Under the pieces are notes generated by a model. That model had not been told where the DNA came from and searched no databases. It saw only the letters and a program-made list of their open reading frames with translations. A stretch of 64,000 nucleotides of DNA from Vampirovibrionales bacterium. Lineage in GTDB: Bacteria > Cyanobacteriota > Vampirovibrionia > Vampirovibrionales > Vampirovibrionaceae. The first letter of the stretch is position 1. The number at the start of each line of letters is the position of its first letter. The stretch is from assembly GCA_016712355.1 (NCBI GenBank), contig JADJRF010000001.1:1-64000 (forward strand), written 5' to 3'. Both the position numbers and the translations under genes were made by a program. Positions 9,263-16,899 of this stretch are shown here, one piece after another.

Positions 9263-10954
9263 ATGCGCAGACAGACGATTTTGGTGGTAGCGGTGACGTT
9301 GCTCTTGTCTTTAGCTGGCGTCAGCGTCGTGTGGGCACAGACGACGCCTGACGCGCCGATGGCGCCGCTGTACCTGCCTGTCGTCACGACAGGTGACGAT
9401 GTGGTGAGCGTTACGAATGTAGACGGTGAGGTTGGCGCGGCGGCTGTGCTAGAAGGCCAGTCGATCACGCTGGCCGCCGGGGAACAGGTGACGGCGTTCT
9501 GCCCCGGTGGGACGCTGCGCGTGAGCCGGCCAGCTACGGGCGGCGCGCGCGATACGAGCCGGGCGATCCTGCGCTGTGTGGTGGCAGCGACAGCCACACC
9601 GACGAGTACGCCGACAGCGCCAGCAACCGCCACGCCGACGAATACGCCAGTTGTCGCGCCGCCCACGGCGACGCCGACGACGCCAGCCGGCGCAGTAAAT
9701 GCGCCGAACTGGACGATCAGCACGGCGATGCGCGACGAGCTTGGCATGGCGCCGGCGACCTACAGCCAGATCACGGCGGATGCAGCCGGCGGGCAATTCG
9801 ACCGGGAATGCACCGAAGCGGAGCACGACGCCACGCGCTGGCACACGCTGCTCAACTATGCCGACGATGACCAGCCAGGCGGATCGTGTCATTTCGATCA
9901 TCATCACGGCGACAACCCGCACGCCGTCAACGACATTTTTGGCGAGCCTGGCGCATGGTTCACGCGCGCAGGTCAATCGATCTCTTACCCGTGGCAGACC
10001 TATCCGGCGCAGCGCGCCAGCGACCCGCCTGGCATGTATCCTGGCTTGCTGGAGAACGAGTACAAGCACGAGGGGTACTTGTGGGTAGTGCGTCGCAACC
10101 AGCCCTGTAACGGCGGCGCGTGCGTGACGGATTTTCGACTTCAGCATCACTTCCACGGCAACCTCGACGGCGGCGTGGGAATGCACTCGGCCTCCTTCGA
10201 GGGGCGCGTTTGTGACGACGCCAGCCGGCCAGAGACGTGCGGCATTGTGCGTACTGGCGGTTGGTTGGACTACGGACATCTGATCGCACCGCGATCCAAT
10301 GAAGATTGCTTCCAGGCGCGACAGGATCGCTTCCCGGACATCTGGATTCCGGTAGCATCCGACAACCTTCCGTACCGCCAACTTGACCAGGACGCGCCTT
10401 TTGATGAGTCGCGCTGCCACAAGGTATTGAGCGCGCAGGAAGTGGCGGCGGGGCCGATTCAGTTCCGCAGCAGCGGGCCGGCGGTGGGGCCGGCGGAATG
10501 GTGGGCGCACGGCGCCAGCGATTTCCGCTTCCAGTTTGTGATGTTCGACCCGGTGGGTAACGTCAATCAGGATGGATCGTTCACCCAGTTTTGCGGCATG
10601 AACGATGTCAACTGCCGGTGGCGACACTCGCAATTCACGGCGCGCATCCAATACGTGCTGCCGTTGAACTCCTACTACTTCCCAGAGTATGGCGGGCAGC
10701 GGCGCGTCGATCTGCGCCTGGGGCAGCGGTTCCTCGACCGTTTTGGCGGCATCAACGGCAACTGTTCGATGGCGACAGTGGGCATGGACTGTATCCCCAT
10801 CGAGTACAGCAACATCACCCTCCGCACGGCGATTGGGCAGGGGCTGGCCGGCTTTGTGCAGCAGCCGTGCAACAGTTGCCGGTCGATCAACCACGACATC
10901 ACGCCGGCGGGTATGCCGTCGTGGGTCACGTATGTGTTCGACCACCATCGGTAG
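9263..10954 (+). CDS. Secreted Thr/Pro-linker protein, candidate moron gene
   Basis: The 563-residue product starts with a clear signal peptide (Arg-Arg, then VVAVTLLLSLAGVSVVWA with Ala-Gln cleavage). A conserved-looking domain follows, then a linker of TPTSTPT/TATPTNTP type (about residues 110-150) and a large C-terminal domain. That domain is rich in His, Asp and Cys, with a CHFDHHHGDNPH cluster that could bind metal. ATG 9263 is chosen because AGGAG at 9248 is correctly spaced for it and too close to the in-frame ATG at 9254. It has its own promoter and leader hairpins between virion and lysis genes, the arrangement expected of a lysogenic-conversion gene. I do not recognise the C-terminal family; a cell-wall enzyme cannot be excluded. 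Confidence 0.65.
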   Translation: MRRQTILVVAVTLLLSLAGVSVVWAQTTPDAPMAPLYLPVVTTGDDVVSVTNVDGEVGAAAVLEGQSITLAAGEQVTAFCPGGTLRVSRPATGGARDTSRAILRCVVAATATPTSTPTAPATATPTNTPVVAPPTATPTTPAGAVNAPNWTISTAMRDELGMAPATYSQITADAAGGQFDRECTEAEHDATRWHTLLNYADDDQPGGSCHFDHHHGDNPHAVNDIFGEPGAWFTRAGQSISYPWQTYPAQRASDPPGMYPGLLENEYKHEGYLWVVRRNQPCNGGACVTDFRLQHHFHGNLDGGVGMHSASFEGRVCDDASRPETCGIVRTGGWLDYGHLIAPRSNEDCFQARQDRFPDIWIPVASDNLPYRQLDQDAPFDESRCHKVLSAQEVAAGPIQFRSSGPAVGPAEWWAHGASDFRFQFVMFDPVGNVNQDGSFTQFCGMNDVNCRWRHSQFTARIQYVLPLNSYYFPEYGGQRRVDLRLGQRFLDRFGGINGNCSMATVGMDCIPIEYSNITLRTAIGQGLAGFVQQPCNSCRSINHDITPAGMPSWVTYVFDHHR

Positions 10955-11011
10955 TTCGAGACGGGCAGGGAGCTATCTCCCTGCCCAATATATCTTTCAG
11001 GAGGCAAGTCA

Positions 11012-11407
11012 GTGAAAGTAACGGTCACGTATCGGGAGATTTTGGAAGCAATGCCGGCGCTCGACAAGCTGATGGGGCGCGAGTTCAAGCCGCCGGCCAC
11101 GCCGGTCAAACTGGCGATCCTTCACCGCATTGTGGCGCCGGTACACCAGGACATCCAGACGCGGCGCGAGAGCATCGTCATGGCAAACGCCGACAAGGAC
11201 GAAGCCGGCGAGATCGTGTGGTTAGACAAGGAAAAGGGCACGGTGCGGATCAACGACGCAATCGAAGCGCAGATCAAGGCGCTGTTCGAGACGACGCACG
11301 ACTTCGACGCGCCGGCCATCGGCCCGAACGATCTGGAAGTCATCGGCGGCAAACCCCTGACGCCGGCCGATCTGTACATGTTGGTTCCGTTTTTGAAGGT
11401 GGATTGA
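11012..11407 (+). CDS. DUF1617-like phage protein
   Basis: The 131-residue protein starts with GTG behind AGGAGG. Its layout resembles the phage family DUF1617: an N-terminal LEAMPALDKLM helix, a central helix around VHQDIQTRRES, an acidic Asp-Glu-Ala-Gly-Glu turn and a C-terminal LTPADLYMLVPFL motif. The family is typically found near tail and lysis genes, which matches this position just before the holin. Its function is not known. Family assignment is by motif only. Confidence 0.55.
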   Translation: MKVTVTYREILEAMPALDKLMGREFKPPATPVKLAILHRIVAPVHQDIQTRRESIVMANADKDEAGEIVWLDKEKGTVRINDAIEAQIKALFETTHDFDAPAIGPNDLEVIGGKPLTPADLYMLVPFLKVD

Positions 11408-11422
11408 CACGGGAGGTGTCTG

Positions 11423-11767
11423 ATGACGGTCGATATGGAAGTGGTGTACGCTATGATCTCCGTGGTGCTGACGGCCATCGCATTGTACGCTGCGTGGGTG
11501 GGGCGGCAGTGGCTCGCCGCCAAGATCGGCGCAGAGAACCTGCGTGAAGTCGAGCAGTATGCAGTCAAGCTGGTCGAGGCTGCCGAGCAGATGTCTAAGA
11601 GTGGGCAGTTGCAGGCGGACTTGCGGTATCGGTGGGTAGTAGAGCGACTCCAAGCGCGCTTCAGCGACTTGGACGAAGACGACATCAAGGCATTCATCGA
11701 AAGCGCCGTCTTTTGGCTCAAGGAGGCAAACTCGCTCGTCAACCGTATCGAGATCGAGCAGAAGTAA
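11423..11767 (+). CDS. LLH-type phage holin (superfamily 6)
   Basis: The 114-residue protein has one N-terminal membrane segment (about residues 6-28) followed by a charged helical domain with VEQYAVKLVEAAEQ and a C-terminal FIESAVFWLKE segment. This is the layout of the Holin_LLH family, which opens holes in the cytoplasmic membrane at lysis. A GGGAGG site precedes ATG 11423. No endolysin gene is recognisable next to it, which is unusual for a lysis cassette. Confidence 0.75.
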   Translation: MTVDMEVVYAMISVVLTAIALYAAWVGRQWLAAKIGAENLREVEQYAVKLVEAAEQMSKSGQLQADLRYRWVVERLQARFSDLDEDDIKAFIESAVFWLKEANSLVNRIEIEQK

Positions 11768-11777
11768 CCAACCGGAC

Positions 11778-11815
11778 GCTGGTCTTGCAGCTTAGCGCAG
11801 AGGGGCAAGACCAGC
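11778..11815 (+). other. Intergenic hairpin between holin and CHAT genes
   Basis: Perfect 11-bp inverted repeat GCTGGTCTTGC (11778-11788) / GCAAGACCAGC (11805-11815) with a 16-nt loop and no U-tract. It could separate holin expression from the downstream CHAT gene or stabilise a processed end. Confidence 0.6.
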
Positions 11816-11849
11816 CATCCCCAAGCCGGGTTGTCCGGTGGAAGGCACT

Positions 11850-12542
11850 ATGAAAATCCTACTGATTGCGCCCGAAAATCACGATCTCAGGACGCTACCT
11901 GAGATTTCCTCGATCACGATCTCGCACAACGTGCGTCTGCTGATCGAGCGGGTCACAACCCGGATGTTGTTCGATCTCTGCGCCAGCGAGCGGTACGACG
12001 TGCTGCACTTTGCCGGGCACGGCGGGCCGGACGGCATTCTTCTCAGCGACAACGTGTTGCTGTCGGCGGATGAAATCGCCACCCTGTCGCGCATGAGCGG
12101 CGCGCGTGTGCTCTTTTTCAACGCTTGCTCGACAGGCCGGCTTGCGGCATACTCCATCCGGCACGGCGCGGCATTCGTTTTCTTTGCGGTGGTCGATTTG
12201 GAAGACGACAAGGCATGGTCGAAACCGACAGCGTTCTACCGCAACGCCACAGACACCAGCGACGCGTCCTTACTGGCGGCGCTGGCGGTTGCGGACGCCG
12301 GCGATAGCGACTACGGCTACATGGTCTCCCCGAACCTGATCATCCGCTACATCGACAAGATTGCCGAGATGCAAGCGCAGATCGACCAACTATCTGCGCA
12401 GTTCGAGAAGATGGAGAAGGAAACATTGGCGCTTACCATCGACAAAAACCGCCTGATGCGGTCGATCATGTTCTACATGGTCGCGTTGTCGGTGGTCGTA
12501 GTGATCATCTACGCGCTGAGCGTGTTTGGAGGTAGACAGTGA
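11850..12542 (+). CDS. CHAT-domain caspase-like protease with C-terminal membrane anchor
   Basis: The 230-residue product has the hallmarks of a CHAT (caspase HetF-associated with TPR) cysteine protease. A beta strand leads into HFAGHGG with the catalytic His at residue 57, and the VLFFNACSTG strand carries the catalytic Cys at 93. After the protease core come a coiled coil (about 166-200) and one transmembrane helix (about 205-226), so the protease should be tethered to the membrane with the catalytic domain most likely cytoplasmic. GGAAGG supports ATG 11850. It overlaps the next membrane-protein gene by GTGA, implying coupled translation. CHAT proteases are usually activated by partners and cleave specific effectors. 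A minimal, membrane-anchored form beside a phage holin is unusual, and its role (lysis control, superinfection exclusion or abortive response) is inference. Confidence 0.8.
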   Translation: MKILLIAPENHDLRTLPEISSITISHNVRLLIERVTTRMLFDLCASERYDVLHFAGHGGPDGILLSDNVLLSADEIATLSRMSGARVLFFNACSTGRLAAYSIRHGAAFVFFAVVDLEDDKAWSKPTAFYRNATDTSDASLLAALAVADAGDSDYGYMVSPNLIIRYIDKIAEMQAQIDQLSAQFEKMEKETLALTIDKNRLMRSIMFYMVALSVVVVIIYALSVFGGRQ

Positions 12543-12865
12543 ACTGGGCAATTGTTTCGATTGTGGCGCACGTCATGTGGATCGCCTGGCTGATGGCGAT
12601 TATCGTGTCGATTCACGTTATCGACGGCGGGTGTATCCGCTTCACGCATCGCCCCGTGCTGATCGTCGGGCTTGGCGCCACCGTGATGTGGTTTATGTTT
12701 CTGGCCGTCTCGACCGTCGCCGGCCCGATCACGCGCGGCGACATCGCCATCCTGATCCGCGTCACAGAGGCGACGGCCGCGTTGCTGATGTGGACGTGGT
12801 TTGCACTGATGGTCAAAGCGGCGCGCCGGCGCATGGTCTTCGTCGTTACAGGAAGTCGAGCTTGA
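12539..12865 (+). CDS. Three-TM membrane protein coupled to the CHAT protease
   Basis: The 108-residue protein has hydrophobic segments at about 3-26, 37-60 and 70-95 and a basic C-terminus (AARRRMVF). Its GTG start overlaps the CHAT stop (GTGA), so the two are made together. It may be a second holin, an antiholin, or the substrate or membrane effector of the protease; none of these can be told from sequence. Its 3' end overlaps the oppositely oriented terminase gene by 20 bp. Confidence 0.65.
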   Translation: MNWAIVSIVAHVMWIAWLMAIIVSIHVIDGGCIRFTHRPVLIVGLGATVMWFMFLAVSTVAGPITRGDIAILIRVTEATAALLMWTWFALMVKAARRRMVFVVTGSRA

Positions 12866-15314
12866 AGCGGCGATTGGCCGGCGTGAAAGTGAGAGCCAGC
12901 GACTCGGCCTTGTCGGGCGAGCGCCGCAATTGCGCCTTCATGTCGTCTTTACTCATCACCAGGATATTGCCCTTGCGGTCGCGCCCATAGGTTGGCGCCA
13001 GAAGTTCCTCACGTAGTTCGTCATCGGGAGGCAGCATTGCGCCCTTATCGGTGCGCAGCCACTCACGCACCGACCACCACAACTGGTCGCGCAGCGCGAC
13101 GAACTCCCCTAGTTCCTCTTGACCTTGCTTCGCTTTCTGGTCTGGTTTCTCGGTCACGCGCACACCGATCACGCGCACCTTGTGGCGCAGCCGGCGATTG
13201 ATCAGCGGCGGCGCACCCGCGCCCAGACCGTTTGCGTCCACACAGATGCGCGCCACGGAGACGCGCTCGTTCTGCGAGCGCGGCAGCGACATGAGAATAT
13301 CCACCGTCCTATCGGCAGTCACGCCCAGATCGACGCCGCCCCACGTGTACGAGCGCCCCACGAAACCGCCCCAGCGCGGCGTCAACACATTCGAGTCAAC
13401 GCCGAAATCAGCCACGTCCAGCCCGATGATCGGATTGATGCCAAGCGGCGGGCCTTCACCGAAGCGGGCAACGTAGGCGTGCCAGCGCGTGATCGCCGCG
13501 TCGATCCAATCGTCGGCAATCAACTGATTGTCGCCTTGCGGCGGGTACTCGCCAAAGGTCATGTACCACAGCGAGTTCTCCGTCACCTTGCGCCAGCCGG
13601 CATCCAGAGGTAGATAGGGGCGGCCATCCTTGCCGACCGTCACGTGGCCGGCAAGAAAATCGGGCACCTGAAAGCACTGGCTGTCGGGCTGCTCGTTGGG
13701 CGAAAGCGGGCGCGACATCTCCTGGATGCGGCGCACGGTCGTATCGCGATTGACGGCGCCGGGCATCAACTCTTTACCGGTGATCACGTTCGGATGGCTA
13801 AGCGCACTCAATTGGATCACATTGGCGCGGCGGTCGCGCGTCATCTGCCAGACCGGGCCGGTCTTCTGGCGTGGATTGAGCATGATCAACATGCGCGCAA
13901 ACCCACCCGACATACACCCCTCGATGGCGCGATAGATTTCCGAAGGCACCGCGTCGCCCTCGTCCACGATAAAGAGCAAATAGGGCGCGTGTTTGCCAGA
14001 GAAGCGCGCTTCGCGTTCGTTGGGCTGCGTGTTGAGCGGAATCGTGACGCCGGTCAGAAACTCGACTGGGGAACGCTCCAGATGCATCAAAGAGCGTCGA
14101 TCATCGTTGAATAACGTCGGGTGCTTGCCGACTACATTGGAAATCTCGCCCCACAGCAGCCGGCGCAGATTGTCTTCAGGCGGCGCGGCGGTCGTGTAGA
14201 CCTGCGCGCCGGGAAAGCACTTGTAGAACCACACCGCAATGCGGGCGGCGCTGTGCGTGTTGTGCGTGACGATGCAATCCTGCGTCAGAAACAGACGATC
14301 TTCCGCCTCGACGCGGATGCAGACGCTATCTATCGCGCCGACATAGATAGCAGACTCGACAATCCGCTCGATGCGCTGCGGTCGCCACTGAGCGATCTTG
14401 TGTGGCACGGTGAACGGGCAAAACGGCACACGAATCGCAAAGTGCGACGCCGCGCCTGCAATGCGGTGATCTTTCGGCGGATTATCTGGCAAGGGAAGCA
14501 TGACGCCGCCGAGGGTGTTGACCAGGGTGCGCAACTGGCGCTGCTTGGCGGCGTCCGGTTCAGCGTACACACAGTTACCTTCGTCATCGATGTAGCCGTA
14601 GGCGTCGAGGATGCCGGCCAGGATGGTGCGGCGCTGGTCGATGCTGCTGAACAACGCCGCGTGCGGCAGCGTGTCGGTGGAGTGAGCGGCGAACCAGACG
14701 CCCATTGCGTGGGGGGCGGGCAGGGACGCGGCGGGAAACTCGACAGGATCGCAAATGGGAATGTGCAGGCGCTGGTCGAGTTGGTCGATAATCTGGGCGG
14801 TCGTGAGGATTTGATCGCTGCCGTCGTACTGCTCGATCTGCCATAGATGATCTTCGCTGCAATCAACCCAGGCGCCATCGCTGAAGTAGAGCGTGTAGGT
14901 CGGTTGCAACCCTTGCGGGAAGACGCCGGTCACGCGCGTGGGGCGGCCATTGCGCCCAATGACCAGATCGCCTACAGCCAGATTACCGATGGGGCGATAG
15001 CCAGTGGGCGTGAGGACAGGCGTATCGACCGGCAGACTCTTGCCGGTGGCATTGGCGGATTGCGCGACCGTGACAGGGTTGCTGTAGACGGAGTTCATCA
15101 CCGTGATCACATCATCGGTGAAGGTGTCGCCTAGCACTTCGCGCCCGAACGCGGCGGGATCGGACTGGTAGCGGTAGAACTTGGAACGATCTTGCTTGGC
15201 GCGCGTTCCTTTGCGGGCGCGCTTGCGCGCTTCAGCCATCGCATCGCGCAGCAGGGCGCTGACAATGCGGTCATCACTCAGGATCGGATGCTTCGAGTTG
15301 CTCGACAAGAGCAT
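12846..15314 (-). CDS. terL: Terminase large subunit, interrupted by an intein
   Basis: TerL is the ATP-driven motor and nuclease that packages and cuts phage DNA. The 822-residue precursor has N-extein residues 1-92 ending in ANATGK, an intein (93-352) and a C-extein from Thr353. Splicing would rebuild the P-loop as ANATGKTHSAARIAVWF and give a 562-residue mature protein, a normal TerL size. Walker B is LLFIVDEGD (446-454); the nuclease domain shows GLDVADFG (631-638) and a later ARICVDANGLGAG. ATG 15314 is preceded by GAGGAGA and lies inside the end of the small subunit gene (41-bp overlap). The gene runs opposite to the fibre and lysis genes and converges on them. Confidence 0.95.
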   Translation of the reverse strand: MLLSSNSKHPILSDDRIVSALLRDAMAEARKRARKGTRAKQDRSKFYRYQSDPAAFGREVLGDTFTDDVITVMNSVYSNPVTVAQSANATGKSLPVDTPVLTPTGYRPIGNLAVGDLVIGRNGRPTRVTGVFPQGLQPTYTLYFSDGAWVDCSEDHLWQIEQYDGSDQILTTAQIIDQLDQRLHIPICDPVEFPAASLPAPHAMGVWFAAHSTDTLPHAALFSSIDQRRTILAGILDAYGYIDDEGNCVYAEPDAAKQRQLRTLVNTLGGVMLPLPDNPPKDHRIAGAASHFAIRVPFCPFTVPHKIAQWRPQRIERIVESAIYVGAIDSVCIRVEAEDRLFLTQDCIVTHNTHSAARIAVWFYKCFPGAQVYTTAAPPEDNLRRLLWGEISNVVGKHPTLFNDDRRSLMHLERSPVEFLTGVTIPLNTQPNEREARFSGKHAPYLLFIVDEGDAVPSEIYRAIEGCMSGGFARMLIMLNPRQKTGPVWQMTRDRRANVIQLSALSHPNVITGKELMPGAVNRDTTVRRIQEMSRPLSPNEQPDSQCFQVPDFLAGHVTVGKDGRPYLPLDAGWRKVTENSLWYMTFGEYPPQGDNQLIADDWIDAAITRWHAYVARFGEGPPLGINPIIGLDVADFGVDSNVLTPRWGGFVGRSYTWGGVDLGVTADRTVDILMSLPRSQNERVSVARICVDANGLGAGAPPLINRRLRHKVRVIGVRVTEKPDQKAKQGQEELGEFVALRDQLWWSVREWLRTDKGAMLPPDDELREELLAPTYGRDRKGNILVMSKDDMKAQLRRSPDKAESLALTFTPANRRFKLDFL
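14259..15038 (-). other. Intein in the terminase P-loop, with degenerate LAGLIDADG endonuclease
   Basis: This in-frame 260-residue insertion begins SLPVDTPVLTPTGYRPIG (block A, with Ser in place of the usual Cys), continues with GAWVDCSEDHLW (block B) and ends VEAEDRLFLTQDCIVTHN (blocks F/G) before Thr as the +1 nucleophile. The centre holds MGVWFAAHSTD and LAGILDAYGYIDDEGN, which look like the two motifs of a LAGLIDADG homing endonuclease. The second acidic residue is changed and the domain is short, so cleavage activity is doubtful. All residues needed for splicing appear present. Confidence 0.92.
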
Positions 15315-15954
15315 TCACGGTCTCCTCGAACACCGTGTCGGGGTCAAGGCCGGCGTCGGTCAAGGCTTCGCGCCACTGCTTGACCATGACTTCCTTACTA
15401 TCGGTGGGCATCTGCAAGGCACGGCGCATGAGCTTGAACGCCATATCAATGTGCTTGTTGACATCAGCCTCGTCAAACTCGGTGGGATTGGGGCGCATCG
15501 CCATCATGCCGAGTGCCCGGTCTAACAGCGTGTCGCCGGCCTCGTACTCCTTGTCGCGCAGCGCCGCCTGTTTGGTGCGGATGGCGGCCAGGCGCTTGCG
15601 GTACACATCTTCATCGAATGCGGCGGCGCGTTCGGCCCAAGTCTTCGAGTGCTCAAAGACCGAACCGACAGGCTTTTGACCTTGTGTGTCGCGCCCATGC
15701 ACCCAGTCGTAAAAGTGGATCGGTACGCTGATGCGATTGTACGCGAGTCGGACAACCTTGCGTCCGCACTTTTCCTGCCAACGCACATACGCTGCTGCAA
15801 CCCGGCGCGGCGGCGGTTGATCCAGGTACGCATAGACAAACGCCTCGTAGCTTATCGCCGTGTCCCAGGGCTGTTTCTCCCATAGATTGGGGCTTTCCTC
15901 GATCTCGATGTGCGGTTCGTCTTTCGTTTTGGTGGATTTCTTGAGTCTAGCCAT
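15274..15954 (-). CDS. Probable terminase small subunit
   Basis: The 226-residue protein lies directly upstream of terL and overlaps it by 41 bp. Residues around 35-60 (AFVYAYLDQPPPRRVAAAYV) and the W-x-x-R-A-A-A-F-D-E-D motif (about 106-116) resemble the DNA-binding region of phage small terminase-like proteins that recognise packaging sites. The C-terminal half is helical and acidic. Function is inferred from position and these motifs. Confidence 0.68.
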   Translation of the reverse strand: MARLKKSTKTKDEPHIEIEESPNLWEKQPWDTAISYEAFVYAYLDQPPPRRVAAAYVRWQEKCGRKVVRLAYNRISVPIHFYDWVHGRDTQGQKPVGSVFEHSKTWAERAAAFDEDVYRKRLAAIRTKQAALRDKEYEAGDTLLDRALGMMAMRPNPTEFDEADVNKHIDMAFKLMRRALQMPTDSKEVMVKQWREALTDAGLDPDTVFEETVNALVEQLEASDPE

Positions 15955-15967
15955 TACTCTAGCCTTA

Positions 15968-15996
15968 TTGACAATTCATGTACTGTATAGTAGAAT
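15968..15996 (+). promoter_or_regulatory. Promoter P1 of the shared promoter family
   Basis: TTGACA (15968-15973), 17-bp spacer ending tactgtatag, TAGAAT (15991-15996). It drives the rightward genes from 16071, divergent from the terminase genes. Confidence 0.7.
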
Positions 15997-16070
15997 TTTA
16001 TTCTGTCGGGCATAATTTCTGACGATTTATACACTACTAGAATAATCTGTAAGCGGAGGATAGTCAAGCA

Positions 16071-16472
16071 TTGGACGCAAAACCAGTTTGGGGGATGACA
16101 CGCAGCGAGTTTCGGGCATTTGCCGAGGGGCAGGGAGATGCGCGTGATCCTGCGCGCCGGCCGTACTCGATTGGCGACTACGACCTACCGGCGCGGATTG
16201 TTGTGGAAGATCGGGTGTACTCGTTTTGGTACGCCAGTCGCCACAGGCGCGGCACGCAGATGAGCATGTCGAATCGGCTCTACGTTGCGGGGCCGGGACT
16301 GCGCGCGTCCAAGACGGCGGCGGGATCGATGAGCAACGCCGATGCGACATTCTTTCTGCGCAATGTGCGCCGCGCCGAAGTGTGCCGGGCGCTGGCGATG
16401 GGGTTGCCAGTGCCGGCGGAAGTGCTGCGCGAGTTTCCGAAGTTGATCGAGGAAGGTGCGCCGTGCAGATAG
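16071..16472 (+). CDS. Hypothetical phage protein, first gene after promoter P1
   Basis: The 133-residue protein would start with TTG at 16071 behind GGAGGA; an ATG at 16095 (MTRSEF) is an alternative. The centre holds basic stretches (SRHRRGTQ) and a Leu-Arg-rich C-terminal helix. No family recognised. Its stop overlaps the start of the next gene, so the two share an mRNA. The promoter in front suggests early or regulated expression. Confidence 0.55.
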   Translation: MDAKPVWGMTRSEFRAFAEGQGDARDPARRPYSIGDYDLPARIVVEDRVYSFWYASRHRRGTQMSMSNRLYVAGPGLRASKTAAGSMSNADATFFLRNVRRAEVCRALAMGLPVPAEVLREFPKLIEEGAPCR

Positions 16473-16855
16473 TACCAATCGGGTCTGAAATCGACATTCC
16501 AGAGCGGATCGCTGTATGCCCGATCTGCGGCGCTAAACTGATCGTGGAAAGCATTGACGAGTGGGAGGAAAGCGAGGACGATGACCAGTTTTGGATTGTC
16601 AGCGAGACAGGATTGCACTTAACTTGCTCATCTTCGCCGTCACTTGATAGCGACAATTGGGATGCGTGGTTCAATTGGCATTTCAGTATGCCCTACGTGG
16701 ATTGGCTGCCGATTGAGATGCGCGTCACGCAGATGGTGCGTGAGAGAGTTCGCTTTGTAGAAGCAAGAGAAGCATCGTGCAATCCGCCTGTTGTTTCGAT
16801 AGAATTGCCAGGCGTGCCGGATTGCCAGCCGGCGTTGTTCGATGCGGGCGATTGA
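16463..16855 (+). CDS. Small CxxC (zinc-ribbon-like) phage protein
   Basis: The 130-residue protein starts with GTG 16463, 7 bases after GAGGAAGG, and overlaps the previous gene. It has an N-terminal AVCPICGAKL knuckle and a second Cys near LHLTCSSS that could complete a zinc site; the middle is acidic and Trp-rich (WDAWFNWHFS). The arrangement recalls phage zinc-ribbon proteins of the Lar kind, but the match is weak. Its TGA lies inside the next promoter. Confidence 0.6.
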   Translation: MQIVPIGSEIDIPERIAVCPICGAKLIVESIDEWEESEDDDQFWIVSETGLHLTCSSSPSLDSDNWDAWFNWHFSMPYVDWLPIEMRVTQMVRERVRFVEAREASCNPPVVSIELPGVPDCQPALFDAGD

Positions 16856-16880
16856 CATTTCCTACACTGTATACTATCCT
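16852..16880 (+). promoter_or_regulatory. Promoter P2 of the shared promoter family
   Basis: TTGACA (16852-16857), 17-bp spacer containing tacactgtatac, TATCCT (16875-16880). The -35 box overlaps the stop codon of the upstream gene. Confidence 0.7.
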
Positions 16881-16899
16881 GTATGAAAGTGATATATCC

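Noticed and set aside
9449..10948. 499-codon minus-strand frame over the secreted protein
   Set aside because: Antisense to a gene with signal peptide, linker and promoter; the Arg/Val/Ala-rich product looks like a shadow.
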